A stretch of DNA of 64,000 nucleotides, from assembly GCF_947498805.1 (NCBI RefSeq), contig NZ_CANMLT010000011.1, positions 49,333 through 113,332 on the forward strand, given 5' to 3'. Source of the stretch: an uncultured Tenacibaculum sp. GTDB taxonomy: Bacteria; Bacteroidota; Bacteroidia; Flavobacteriales; Flavobacteriaceae. Position numbers and translations under genes: made by a program. Position 1 is the stretch's first letter. Every line of letters starts with the position of its first letter. This document shows positions 34,862 to 43,093 of this stretch, one piece after another. The notes under the pieces were generated by a model, which was given only the letters and a program-made list of their open reading frames with translations, searched no databases and was not told the DNA's origin.

Positions 34862-36241
34862 TTAATATCTAAATCTTTCAACTTGCCCTGAAGGACTTAC
34901 CATTTCTAACAACAATCTTTTGTTTCTGCTATAATTAGTATCCAACATCTTAACAGCTTCTTTAGCTGATGACACTTGTTTTCCATTAATCTTTGTTAAA
35001 ATATAACCTTCTCCAACATCAAACTGTTTGAACGCAACATTTTCAGTTCTTTTAATTTTGGCCCCTCCTTCTATTTTAAACTTTTGCTTCTCTTCTTTAG
35101 TCACCTCTTCAAACTCTGTTTGTAATACCTGACTAATTGGTAATTCTATCAATTCGGTTAACTCTACTACTTTTGTTAATTCTTCTCCATCTCTATCAAC
35201 AGTTACATTGATATATTCTCCAGGTCTTTTTGCGGTTAACTGTCCTTTTAAATCTGAATATTTAGAAATCTTTACATCATTTACTTTTGTAATAACATCC
35301 CCGTCTTTCAAACCAGCTTTTCCTGCTCCTCCATCTTTAAATACCTCTCCAATTTTAACTCCTTCAATAGAAGAATCTGTTAAATCTGGTCTAAAACCAA
35401 TCAATGCTTGTTGTACTGATCCAAATTCTAATAAATCGTCTACAATTTTCTTAGTGATATTCGAAGGTACCGCAAATGAATACCCTATAAACGAACCTGT
35501 TCTCGAACTTATAGCTGTATTAATTCCAACCAATTCTCCTCTTGTATTTACAAGCGCTCCTCCACTGTTACCTGGGTTAACTGCAGCATCTGTTTGTATA
35601 AAGGCCTCTATATTTTTATTTCCATCTAAATCTCTTCCTTTTGCACTAACGATTCCTGCTGTTACCGTTGATGTTAAGTTATATGGATTTCCAACAGCTA
35701 ATACCCATTCTCCAATTTTTACATTATTTGAATTTGCGAATGGTAAATTTGGTAAATCTCCATCTACATCAACCTTTAATAGAGCAATATCATTTTTCTC
35801 ATCAGCTCCAATTAACTTAGCTTTGACTTTTTTTCTATTATTTAAGGTTATTTCTATATCAGTTGCGTTTGCAATAACATGATTGTTTGTTACAATGTAT
35901 CCATCTGGTGAAATAATTACTCCGCTTCCTGTACCTACTTGTTTATACTCACGTGTTCCATTTCCTCCAAAAAAGAAACTATACGGATCTTGTTTCGTGC
36001 GTACAGCTGTATTTTTAACATGCACTACCGCATTCACTGTCTTCTCTGCTGCTTCTGTAAAATCGGTTGGTGTAGCTGTTGCATTCACTACTGTAGGCGT
36101 ATAACTCGCTTTTACAGTTTGTATTGATGGTTCTGCTTGTTCTACAATAACCTGAGGCTTTTCAATTAACATTTTGTAGCCTGTAAGCGCAACTGCGCCA
36201 CCTATAAACGCTACTCCTAATATTCCAAAAAATTTCTTCAT
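34862..36241 (-). CDS. DegP/HtrA family serine protease-chaperone
   Basis: 459 residues, periplasmic quality control. N-terminal signal/anchor segment (residues 3-22), protease domain with the triad His in IVTNNHVI, Asp in EKNDIALLKV and Ser in NPGNSGGALV, then two PDZ domains (about 280-365 and 385-455), the first with GKAGLKDGDVITKVND, the second with GEGYILTKINGKQV. The full-length two-PDZ layout fits DegP/DegQ rather than DegS. A near-perfect promoter with both boxes lies upstream, consistent with steady strong expression. Confidence 0.93.
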   Translation of the reverse strand: MKKFFGILGVAFIGGAVALTGYKMLIEKPQVIVEQAEPSIQTVKASYTPTVVNATATPTDFTEAAEKTVNAVVHVKNTAVRTKQDPYSFFFGGNGTREYKQVGTGSGVIISPDGYIVTNNHVIANATDIEITLNNRKKVKAKLIGADEKNDIALLKVDVDGDLPNLPFANSNNVKIGEWVLAVGNPYNLTSTVTAGIVSAKGRDLDGNKNIEAFIQTDAAVNPGNSGGALVNTRGELVGINTAISSRTGSFIGYSFAVPSNITKKIVDDLLEFGSVQQALIGFRPDLTDSSIEGVKIGEVFKDGGAGKAGLKDGDVITKVNDVKISKYSDLKGQLTAKRPGEYINVTVDRDGEELTKVVELTELIELPISQVLQTEFEEVTKEEKQKFKIEGGAKIKRTENVAFKQFDVGEGYILTKINGKQVSSAKEAVKMLDTNYSRNKRLLLEMVSPSGQVERFRY

Positions 36242-36264
36242 ATGCTTACAAATATTTTATAGTT

Positions 36265-36293
36265 CAAATATACATTTTTAACATTTTAACAAA
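36265..36293 (-). promoter_or_regulatory. Full Bacteroidetes-type promoter of the HtrA gene
   Basis: On the minus strand TTTG (36290-36293), 17-bp spacer, TATATTTG (36265-36272), 23 bp before the ATG. The best match in this window to the -33 TTTG / -7 TAnnTTTG consensus. Confidence 0.7.
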
Positions 36294-36361
36294 ATACGTT
36301 TAACTTCAATTTAACGCATTTTAACCGCTATTTAACACACCTGTTTTACTCTATAAATATG

Positions 36362-36369
36362 TATCTTTG
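36362..36369 (+). promoter_or_regulatory. -7 element of dapF operon
   Basis: TATCTTTG followed by C, 8 nt before the dapF ATG; predicted leader of only a few nucleotides. Lies back to back with the HtrA promoter. Confidence 0.6.
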
Positions 36370-36377
36370 CTGGTGCA

Positions 36378-37154
36378 ATGATTTTAGATTTTTATAAATA
36401 TCAAGGAACAGGAAACGACTTTGTTATAGTCGATAACCGTGCAAAAACCTTTCCAAAAAATAACCTAGCATTAATTTCTAAATTATGCGATCGTCATTTT
36501 GGTATAGGAGCAGATGGTGTGATGTTATTAGAAGAGCATGAGACATCTGATTTTCGAATGATTTACTACAATGCCGACGGAACGCAAACAATGTGTGGTA
36601 ATGGTGCAAGATGTATGGTGGCCTTTGCTAAGTATTTAGGTATTATCGATTCTAAAACCAACTTCACCGCTTATGATGGTGAGCATTATGCTGAAGTATC
36701 TGAAGAAGGGATTGTTTCTTTACATATGATTGATGTAGACAAAGTAAAGATTCATGACGATTATGTTTTTGCAGATACAGGCACACAGCATCATGTTGAA
36801 ATTGTTGAGGACTTAACCAACTTTCCAGTTTTTGAAAAAGGTAAAAAAATAAGATATGATGTTTATGGTGCTCCTGGAAGTAATGTCAACTTTGTACAAC
36901 AATTAGATGCTAAAACCTTTAGAGTAAGAACTTATGAAAAAGGTGTTGAAGATGAGACCTTAGCTTGTGGTACTGGTGTAACCGCCGTGGCTTTGGCAAT
37001 GCACGCTACTCATAAGACAACTGAAAAAAATATTACACTTCCTGTAGAGGGCGGAATACTTTCGGTGAGTTTTGAAGAACATAATGGAACTTATTCTAAT
37101 ATCTACTTAAGCGGACCAGCCACATTTGTTTTTAAAGGACAAATTTCGATTTAA
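36378..37154 (+). CDS. dapF: Diaminopimelate epimerase
   Basis: 258 residues. Converts LL- to meso-diaminopimelate for lysine and peptidoglycan. The two catalytic cysteines are in TQTMCGNGARCM (near residue 73) and in EDETLACGTGVTAVAL (near residue 200); the N-terminal YQGTGNDFVIVDNR is the classic DapF signature. Directly followed by a GNAT gene with no gap and then by mltG (overlapping), so three genes share a transcript. The link of a wall-precursor enzyme with a wall-cutting enzyme is functionally sensible. Confidence 0.96.
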   Translation: MILDFYKYQGTGNDFVIVDNRAKTFPKNNLALISKLCDRHFGIGADGVMLLEEHETSDFRMIYYNADGTQTMCGNGARCMVAFAKYLGIIDSKTNFTAYDGEHYAEVSEEGIVSLHMIDVDKVKIHDDYVFADTGTQHHVEIVEDLTNFPVFEKGKKIRYDVYGAPGSNVNFVQQLDAKTFRVRTYEKGVEDETLACGTGVTAVALAMHATHKTTEKNITLPVEGGILSVSFEEHNGTYSNIYLSGPATFVFKGQISI

Positions 37155-37676
37155 ATGGAAAGTTTAATAGGACAACATATTCGTTTACGAGCTCTAGAAC
37201 CTGAAGACCTTCAGTTTTTGTTTGATATTGAAAACAACGAAGAGTTTTGGGAAGTTAGTCATACTCAAACTCCATTTTCAAAATTCTTACTTAGGCAGTA
37301 TCTAGAAAATGCTCATTTAGATATTTATGAAGCTAAGCAATTGCGATTGGTTATCGAAACTGAGCACAAACAAGCTGTAGGAATGATTGACTTATTCGAT
37401 TTCAATCCACAACATAAAAGAGCTGGTATTGGTATTTTAATTCATCCTAGTTTTCAAAAAAACGGATTTGCATCAGATGCTTTACAATGTTTGATAAAAT
37501 ATTGTTTCAATCATTTGAATTTACATCAATTATATGCTAATATTACAGCCACTAATCAAAACAGTTTGGATTTGTTTAAAAAACATCAATTTCAACAAAT
37601 CGGAATTAAAAAAGATTGGATTTACAGTAACAAAACATATAAAGACGAGATACTTTTTCAGTTAATCAATGAATAA
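37155..37676 (+). CDS. GNAT family N-acetyltransferase (RimJ/RimL-like)
   Basis: 173 residues. The start abuts the dapF stop. Single GNAT domain: IRLRALEPEDLQFLFDIE at the N-terminus, QAVGMIDLFDFNPQHKRAGI, acetyl-CoA loop in IGILIHPSFQKNGFASDAL (the Q/R-x-x-G-x-G/A motif) and LHQLYANITATNQNSLDLF. This is the type acting on amino groups of proteins, amino sugars or small molecules; substrate unknown. Its last 8 bases overlap mltG. Confidence 0.9.
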   Translation: MESLIGQHIRLRALEPEDLQFLFDIENNEEFWEVSHTQTPFSKFLLRQYLENAHLDIYEAKQLRLVIETEHKQAVGMIDLFDFNPQHKRAGIGILIHPSFQKNGFASDALQCLIKYCFNHLNLHQLYANITATNQNSLDLFKKHQFQQIGIKKDWIYSNKTYKDEILFQLINE

Positions 37677-38700
37677 AAAAATTATATACATATCAGTTTT
37701 AGCTTTATTTGCTATAGGTGGAATTATCGGATTTAACTTTTATCAAAAAATATTTGGTACGGCTGTTAAAAAAGACGGAGCCATATATATTGGTTCTAAC
37801 TACCATTTAATAGATGTAAAAAAATTATTGACTGAGTATATAAACAAACCTGAAAATTTTGTTTGGGTGGCTGAAAAGAAAAAATTCACCAAACCTAAAG
37901 GAGGAAAATACCTACTTAAAAAAGGGATGAATATGAATGATGTGGTGAATTTATTAAGAAGCGGAAACCAAACTCCGGTTAAGGTTGCTTTTAACAATCA
38001 AGATAGCTTAGAAAAATTAGCAGGTAGAATTGCCCAACAGATTGAAGCAGACTCTACTGCTTTGATTAAAGCTTTTACAGATGCTAACTTTTTAACTAAA
38101 AATAACTTTACTGAGAAATCGGCATTGGGTATGTATATTCCAAATAGTTATGAATTATATTGGAATACTTCTGCTGAAAAATTTAGAGATAAGATGTTAC
38201 GAGAGTATAACCGTTTTTGGAATACTTCTCGATTAGAAAAAGCAAAAAAACAAAATTTAACTCCACAAGAAGTTATTACACTTGCTTCTATTGTTCATAA
38301 AGAAACAGTTCAAAAAAGTGAACGTCCAACTGTTGCAGGACTATATTTAAATCGCTTAAGAGATGGATGGCCTCTAGAAGCAGACCCTACCATTATTTAT
38401 GCAAAGCAACAACAAGACAAAAGCATTGTTATTAAGAGGGTTTTGTTTAAATATATTGAAGAGACTAAAAACTCTCCATATAACACTTATAAAAACAGAG
38501 GCTTACCTCCTACTTTAATTGCAATGCCAGATATTTCTGCCGTTGATGCTGTTTTAAATCCAAGAAAGCACAATTATTACTTTATGTGTGCTAGCGTAGA
38601 TAAAATTGGGTTTCATGACTTTACCAACTCTCTGGCACAACATAATCGCAATGCTGCAAAATATCAGAGATGGATTAATCAACAGGGAATTAAAAAATAA
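37669..38700 (+). CDS. mltG: Endolytic transglycosylase MltG
   Basis: 343 residues. N-terminal membrane anchor (residues 4-26), a LysM-like region, then the YceG/MltG domain with FLTKNNF, GMYIPNSYELYWNTSAEKF, the catalytic glutamate in ASIVHKETVQKSERPTVAGL and the conserved ending PYNTYKNRGLPPTLIAMPD. Cuts nascent peptidoglycan strands and so sets glycan length. Start overlaps the GNAT gene by 8 bases. Followed by 223 bp with a weak inverted repeat. Confidence 0.93.
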   Translation: MNKKIIYISVLALFAIGGIIGFNFYQKIFGTAVKKDGAIYIGSNYHLIDVKKLLTEYINKPENFVWVAEKKKFTKPKGGKYLLKKGMNMNDVVNLLRSGNQTPVKVAFNNQDSLEKLAGRIAQQIEADSTALIKAFTDANFLTKNNFTEKSALGMYIPNSYELYWNTSAEKFRDKMLREYNRFWNTSRLEKAKKQNLTPQEVITLASIVHKETVQKSERPTVAGLYLNRLRDGWPLEADPTIIYAKQQQDKSIVIKRVLFKYIEETKNSPYNTYKNRGLPPTLIAMPDISAVDAVLNPRKHNYYFMCASVDKIGFHDFTNSLAQHNRNAAKYQRWINQQGIKK

Positions 38701-38701
38701 T

Positions 38702-38737
38702 TTTAACAAAAATTTATTTTCAAAAGGATTTGTTAAA
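38702..38737. repeat. Inverted repeat after mltG (possible weak terminator)
   Basis: TTTAACAAA (38702-38710) and TTTGTTAAA (38729-38737), perfect 9-bp arms with an 18-base loop and some Ts after it. AT-only stem, so termination strength is doubtful. Confidence 0.35.
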
Positions 38738-38868
38738 TTTTATCAAGTTGATAATTATTCTTTAATTCTATTCATATCCTCATAATAAACACACCGTTTT
38801 TTTCCTATTTTGACAATATGAAAAACACTGTAAATTTCTGATTTTTAGTTTATTACACTTATTTGACA

Positions 38869-38876
38869 TACCTTTG
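38869..38876 (+). promoter_or_regulatory. -7 element of the lysozyme-like gene
   Basis: TACCTTTG, exact match to TAnnTTTG, about 48 bp before the ATG at 38924. Confidence 0.5.
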
Positions 38877-38923
38877 TACCGCTAAACAGAAAGAAATTTA
38901 TTATTAGAAATTTAGTATTAATT

Positions 38924-39502
38924 ATGATAAGCTTTGTATTACTAAGCGGTTTTACAAAACTTAAAACAACAAAAAAGGGGAAAACTACAACTACTACAAC
39001 CGCAACGGTTACTTTTTTAAACGAAGTTGAAAAAGTAAACATTCCTTTTTTACAAAATGACTTTGTAGGTTTTAAAGAAGCAGTTGCTTTTAAAGAGTCG
39101 CAAGGTAGATACAGAATCGTAAATAAATTAGGTTATTTAGGAAAGTATCAATTCGGTAGAGAAACTTTAAAACGTTTTAGAGTTTACAACACACAACAAT
39201 TTTTAACGAATCCAGAATTACAGGAAAAAGTATTTATTGCTTATTGTAAGGTAAACAAATGGATTTTACGTAAAGATATTCGAAGAAGTGTTGGAAAAAC
39301 AATAAACGGAATAAAGATTACTGAGTCTGGTATTTTAGCAGCTGCTCATTTAAGTGGTGCTGGTAATGTTAAAAAGTATTTGAGATCAAATGGTCAAAAC
39401 AAATTTAAAGATGCTTTTGGTACCTCTATAGAAACCTATATGAAGAATTTTGGGGGTTATGATGTTTCTAACATTAATGCCAACAAAAAACCAATAGTTT
39501 AA
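38924..39502 (+). CDS. Exported lysozyme/transglycosylase-like protein
   Basis: 192 residues. After a hydrophobic start and a Thr-rich linker (residues 18-30) comes a domain with FVGFKEAVAFKESQGRYRI (a Glu in the position of a lytic transglycosylase catalytic residue), YLGKYQFGRETL, and ESGILAAAHLSGAGNVKKYL, the pattern of Slt-like peptidoglycan hydrolases. Probably cuts cell wall; not proven. The ATG makes a short signal segment; the frame is open 15 codons upstream with RKKFIIRNLVLI, which looks more like a complete signal peptide but has no ATG, GTG or TTG. Confidence 0.7.
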   Translation: MISFVLLSGFTKLKTTKKGKTTTTTTATVTFLNEVEKVNIPFLQNDFVGFKEAVAFKESQGRYRIVNKLGYLGKYQFGRETLKRFRVYNTQQFLTNPELQEKVFIAYCKVNKWILRKDIRRSVGKTINGIKITESGILAAAHLSGAGNVKKYLRSNGQNKFKDAFGTSIETYMKNFGGYDVSNINANKKPIV

Positions 39503-39523
39503 AAACTAATTAATTGTTTCAAG

Positions 39524-39555
39524 AAAGCATCAATCTTTAGATTGGTGCTTTTTCT
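39524..39555 (+). terminator. Intrinsic terminator
   Basis: AAGCATCAATCT and AGATTGGTGCTT (one G-U pair) followed by a T-run, 22 bp after the lysozyme-like gene. Confidence 0.88.
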
Positions 39556-39569
39556 TTTTATAAAACTTT

Positions 39570-39600
39570 CATTCGGAAAACCATTTATATCATTTGGAAA
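39570..39600 (+). promoter_or_regulatory. Direct-repeat boxes upstream of peptide gene 1
   Basis: CATTCGGAAA (39570-39579) and CATTTGGAAA (39591-39600), nine of ten bases equal, exactly 21 bp apart, that is two helical turns. The first box recurs exactly upstream of the second peptide gene (41023). Spacing resembles binding sites of LytTR regulators; function inferred. Confidence 0.45.
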
Positions 39601-39667
39601 TGTTTTTCCTTAAAACTTTAACTATCAAATTACTTTAGAAAACAATTAACCAAATAAATTATAAAGT

Positions 39668-39889
39668 ATGTTATTAAAAAAGATGTTAAAAGAAAGTGGT
39701 ATTAAAGAATTAAGTAAAGAAAACTTAGTAAGCATTAATGGTGGTGCCAACGATTATTATTGTTGGGACGCCAAAGGAAACACTTTTAATTCAAGTACAG
39801 ATGTATCTTCTTCTTCTGTGCACTGTACACCAATTGCAGTTGTTGAAGAAGATGTGCACCTGTATCCTTTTGACGGTATCAGACCTTAA
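39668..39889 (+). CDS. Double-glycine leader peptide (bacteriocin-like), 1
   Basis: 73 residues. A leader of 26 residues with IKELSKENLVSINGG, the typical E/K-L-S-x-E-x-L-x-x-I-x-G-G pattern processed by C39-peptidase ABC exporters, then a mature part of 47 residues starting ANDYYCWDAKGN. Only two cysteines (32 and 53), able to form one disulfide. Acidic tail. Neither bacteriocin activity nor modification can be inferred; no exporter or modification enzyme is in the window. Flanked by its own upstream boxes and terminator, paralogous to 41094-41360. Confidence 0.7.
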   Translation: MLLKKMLKESGIKELSKENLVSINGGANDYYCWDAKGNTFNSSTDVSSSSVHCTPIAVVEEDVHLYPFDGIRP

Positions 39890-39895
39890 AACAAA

Positions 39896-39922
39896 GAAGC
39901 GAACTAAATGGTTCGCTTTTTT
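39896..39922 (+). terminator. Terminator of peptide cassette 1
   Basis: AAGCGAAC, loop TAAATG, GTTCGCTT then a T-run, 7 bp after the stop. Almost the same hairpin as at 41407 after peptide 2. Confidence 0.9.
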
Positions 39923-39972
39923 GTTTAGTATACTTCACACTACTACAGCATATATTTTCTATATTTATACTT

Positions 39973-40968
39973 ATGAAAAAAATTGCTTTACTTTTAATTA
40001 TTACAAGTTTTTTTGCTTGTCACGAAAAATTTGAACCTCATAAATTCAATGGATTCTGGTTTCATAACGATAATACTGACAACCGCTTTAACTTACCTTC
40101 CGTTATCTTTAAAAACGATTCTGCTTATTTTTTTGATGTATATCAATACGCAAAAAAAAGTAAGTATAAAATTCACAATAATCAAATATCATTCTTTTTT
40201 AAAAATGACACTCTGGTACAAAAAGTTACATTCGAAAGTAAAAATTTGATATTATATCTAGACAACCATAAATACAACCTCTGGAAAAATAACTCCATCT
40301 TTAACGACATTATAGACCATGATTTGATTGGAGTAAAAACTAAAAGTAAAATACAATCAAATTATATTAAAAGGTTTGAAAGTGGCTTTCACATTTTTAA
40401 AGATACTACTGACTCATTAACTTTTAAGTTAGATAACACTTATACTCATAATAAAGAAAAATTAATAGAATTTATTCTTCATAATACTAATGCTCACTTT
40501 GATATACCTAGTTTTGTTATTTATATTGGAAAAGACATAACACTAAAAGACCTCATTACATCCTGTTATCAAGAGTTGTTTTTAACTAATCTTAGACAAG
40601 TATTATTAATTACAGATTTCGATTTTGAAAAAAATACGTATTCTGGTATCATTGAAAGATTCGATTTTTGGGATTTTCAAATTCAAAATTATATTTCAAT
40701 AAATAAATTAAGTCCCTATCCAAGACAACCATTATTAAAAGAAAACAATAAGGATTATTATCTCGAAAAATATTATCCAAAACAAATTACAATAAACACC
40801 AAAGAAGATTTTCATTTATTGAATACATCATTAGATAAACAAAATCTTCTTATTAGTATCAATCCAAACTTAGACTTGAAAGATTACTTTGAATTAAAGC
40901 AATTAATACAGGCTATAAAAAAAGATAGAAAAATAAAAGTTCGAACCGAATTTATTTTATCCTCTTAA
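39973..40968 (+). CDS. Hypothetical lipoprotein between the two leader-peptide genes
   Basis: 331 residues with a clear lipobox TSFFAC (Cys16). I do not recognise the family. N-terminal half looks beta-rich (FNGFWFHNDNT, VIFKNDSAYFFDVYQYAKKS, KNDTLVQKVTF, lipocalin- or META-like); the C-terminal half holds two similar stretches, VIYIGKDITLKDLITSC and LLISINPNLDLKDYFELKQL, that faintly resemble the periplasmic ExbD/TolR fold. Very AT-rich like its surroundings. Its position between two bacteriocin-like genes makes a surface immunity or receptor role conceivable, without direct evidence. Confidence 0.6.
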   Translation: MKKIALLLIITSFFACHEKFEPHKFNGFWFHNDNTDNRFNLPSVIFKNDSAYFFDVYQYAKKSKYKIHNNQISFFFKNDTLVQKVTFESKNLILYLDNHKYNLWKNNSIFNDIIDHDLIGVKTKSKIQSNYIKRFESGFHIFKDTTDSLTFKLDNTYTHNKEKLIEFILHNTNAHFDIPSFVIYIGKDITLKDLITSCYQELFLTNLRQVLLITDFDFEKNTYSGIIERFDFWDFQIQNYISINKLSPYPRQPLLKENNKDYYLEKYYPKQITINTKEDFHLLNTSLDKQNLLISINPNLDLKDYFELKQLIQAIKKDRKIKVRTEFILSS

Positions 40969-41022
40969 CTTAGTAAGTATCCTTACCTCTCTTTCATAAT
41001 CCACTAGAAAGCAAAAACATGG

Positions 41023-41047
41023 CATTCGGAAAGTTTCCATTCCAAAA
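41023..41047 (+). promoter_or_regulatory. CATTCGGAAA box upstream of peptide gene 2
   Basis: CATTCGGAAA (41023-41032), identical to the box at 39570, followed by the imperfect copy CATTCCAAAA (41038-41047). The box also forms the small palindrome GGAAAGTTTCC (41028-41038). 71 bp from box start to the ATG, against 98 bp in cassette 1. Confidence 0.4.
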
Positions 41048-41093
41048 TTCTTTGTTTCATTTTAAATTCGTGTAAATACTAACTTTAAACATT

Positions 41094-41360
41094 ATGAAAC
41101 AAAACATTTTAGACCTAAAAGGAGTCAAAGAATTATCAAAAGAAGATTTAAAAAACACACAAGGTGGAATTATTGTAGGTTGGAGTAACTATTGGACTGG
41201 AGGTACCAACGAAGGTAATTCTACTCCAATTTATAATGAACCAGACGATTATATTCCTACTTGGAAGTACAGATGTTATCCAAAAAATTATCAAGCTGGT
41301 GGGACATATTATTTTAGCAATACCATGTTAAATGGATATGATTGCTATCCTAACACATAA
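41094..41360 (+). CDS. Double-glycine leader peptide (bacteriocin-like), 2
   Basis: 88 residues. Leader of 25 residues with VKELSKEDLKNTQGG, then a mature part of 63 residues starting IIVGWSNYWTGGTNEGN, rich in Gly, Tyr, Asn and Trp, with two cysteines (61 and 84) 23 residues apart, close to the 21-residue spacing of peptide 1. The leaders share KELSKE and the GG site; the mature parts are largely different. Exported and trimmed by a C39 transporter in trans, by family knowledge. Activity unknown. Confidence 0.7.
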   Translation: MKQNILDLKGVKELSKEDLKNTQGGIIVGWSNYWTGGTNEGNSTPIYNEPDDYIPTWKYRCYPKNYQAGGTYYFSNTMLNGYDCYPNT

Positions 41361-41406
41361 CAATTTCTTTTTTACTCAGCTACTCAGTAGCTATATTGAT
41401 TTAACT

Positions 41407-41438
41407 AAAAAAAGCGAACCATTTGGTTCGCTTTTTAT
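41407..41438. terminator. Terminator of peptide cassette 2 / sterol desaturase gene
   Basis: AAAAAGCGAACC, loop ATTT, GGTTCGCTTTTT: perfect 12-bp stem between convergent genes; core AGCGAAC/GTTCGCT equals that of cassette 1. Confidence 0.92.
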
Positions 41439-42277
41439 TATGATAATTCTTCTAAATTCGTTGGTTTTCGATACCCTTGAAAAGGTTGTTTTAATAACTC
41501 CTTTAAACTCGAGTTCTTTTCTTCATCTGGAAAAGTATCTACTCCATATACTATCTTTTCTCTATCCAACTCCATATACGTACCTAATAAACGATCCCAA
41601 ATAGAAAAGATATTTCCGTAATTAGAATCGGTATATGGTAATAAATTATGATGATGTACTTTGTGCATATCTGGAGAGCAGATGATATAACTTAATGCTT
41701 TATCTAGTTTTCTTGGCAACTTGATATTAGCATGATTAAATTGAGTTAATACTAATGAGCATGATTGATACAACATTACAATAGCTATTGGTGTACCCAC
41801 TAAGAATACCCCCATTAAAGTAAAGGTAAATCGGATTACACTTTCTATAGGGTGATGTCTATTCGCTGTGGTAGTATCTACTTTATGGTCTGAATGATGT
41901 ACTAAATGTACCATCCATAAAGGTCTTACTTTGTGCTCTACTAAATGTGCTAAATACGCTCCAAAGAAATCTAAAAACAATACTCCAAGCAATACATATA
42001 ACCACAAAGGCATTTCTGGTAACCAATTAATCAATCCAAAATCATTCGCAACTACCCATTCTGAAGTTTTTAACAATAAAAAGGCCAATATAAAGTTGAT
42101 AATTACCGTAGTTCCTGTAAAAAACAAATTAGGCCAAGCGTGTTTCCACTTTTTATAATCAAATTTAAATAGAGGCACCGCACTTTCTAACAACCAGAAA
42201 AAAGCAATTCCTCCAGTTAAAATAAGTGCTCGATGCGTTGAGGGGATCGTTTCGAAATAGTTTACAAGGGTTTCCAA
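41438..42277 (-). CDS. Sterol desaturase / fatty acid hydroxylase family protein
   Basis: 279 residues, four to five membrane segments. The di-iron histidine boxes are visible: HLVEH near residue 122, HLVHHSDH near residue 135, HHPIE soon after, and MHKVHHH near residue 212. The family hydroxylates or desaturates lipid chains (sterols, carotenoids, fatty acids); in flavobacteria substrate is unknown. The start is TTG at 42277, because no ATG or GTG is found in frame before the first membrane segment (METLVNYFETIP). The terminator overlaps its stop codon by one base. Confidence 0.88.
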   Translation of the reverse strand: METLVNYFETIPSTHRALILTGGIAFFWLLESAVPLFKFDYKKWKHAWPNLFFTGTTVIINFILAFLLLKTSEWVVANDFGLINWLPEMPLWLYVLLGVLFLDFFGAYLAHLVEHKVRPLWMVHLVHHSDHKVDTTTANRHHPIESVIRFTFTLMGVFLVGTPIAIVMLYQSCSLVLTQFNHANIKLPRKLDKALSYIICSPDMHKVHHHNLLPYTDSNYGNIFSIWDRLLGTYMELDREKIVYGVDTFPDEEKNSSLKELLKQPFQGYRKPTNLEELS

Positions 42278-42373
42278 TATGATATATTTTTTCTAAAAAT
42301 AGTAATTTCTGATGAATAGTTATTTATGCTATTCAATTTCCTTATAGTTCAAAAGGTTATCCGATCTTTTCTT

Positions 42374-43084
42374 TTAGTGCTCTTTTCGATACATATCAAA
42401 AGAAAACTCTTTTGTAAACCCTAAATTTCGGTATAGGCGTTCAGCTCCTGAACTAGACAATACTTGAAGTGCTAATACACTGTCTTTTGGAGTTTGACAC
42501 GCTTCTAATGATTTCTTCATTACAGTAGTAGCTACTCCTTGTTTTCTATAATTAGGATTGGTTGCAATAGCATATAATCCGTAAATCTCTTTGTCTTCAA
42601 CTATCAAACACACTCCTACCGGCACCTCATCAATGTATGCAATAAAATAATGCTGATTTTCAAAACCAAACCCTTGAATATTCATTGTTCTTAACCAAGG
42701 ATACCAATCTAAATAAGTTTCTTCTGTTTCATTAAACCCTCTTACTTGCACCTCGCTAAAAGTTTCTAAATCATCTAAGTTTTCAACTTTTCTCACAAGT
42801 ATAGAAGAGTTTTCATCCCATTCACTAACTACTTCTGAAGAAGCCGTCATATAGGTAATATTATTTACCAAAGCATAAGTACTCTCAGGAACGATCTCAC
42901 CTTCATCAGGAATATATAAAAAATCGCTAGGATGTTCTAAACTGAAATTCTGATCTAATATAATACTGATATTAAACTCTGTTCTTTTACTAACAATTGT
43001 TTCTATATTTTTAAAACTTTGATGTGTTCCTCTATTTTGTTTTAAAAAACATAAATGATGTTGAATCAATCTTTTCTTATTCAT
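42374..43084 (-). CDS. GNAT family N-acetyltransferase
   Basis: 236 residues; the C-terminal half is the GNAT domain with YFIAYIDEVPVGVCLIV, GLYAIATNPNYRKQGVATTV (acetyl-CoA loop) and LALQVLSSSGAERLYRNLGF. The N-terminal half (1-110) is a less conserved domain with HHLCFLKQNRGTHQ. Two-part architecture is common among small-molecule acetyltransferases. Substrate unknown. Nine bases after the start side lies the YkgJ gene, same strand. Confidence 0.85.
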   Translation of the reverse strand: MNKKRLIQHHLCFLKQNRGTHQSFKNIETIVSKRTEFNISIILDQNFSLEHPSDFLYIPDEGEIVPESTYALVNNITYMTASSEVVSEWDENSSILVRKVENLDDLETFSEVQVRGFNETEETYLDWYPWLRTMNIQGFGFENQHYFIAYIDEVPVGVCLIVEDKEIYGLYAIATNPNYRKQGVATTVMKKSLEACQTPKDSVLALQVLSSSGAERLYRNLGFTKEFSFDMYRKEH

Positions 43085-43093
43085 AGCAACATA

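Noticed and set aside
35208..36127. Plus-strand frames inside the HtrA gene
   Set aside because: Antisense shadows; the 224-residue one is Pro/Ser-rich as expected from the complement of this coding sequence.
40013..41604. Overlapping plus-strand frames at 40013-40249 and 41332-41604
   Set aside because: The first lies in another frame of the lipoprotein gene, the second crosses a terminator and is antisense to the desaturase gene.
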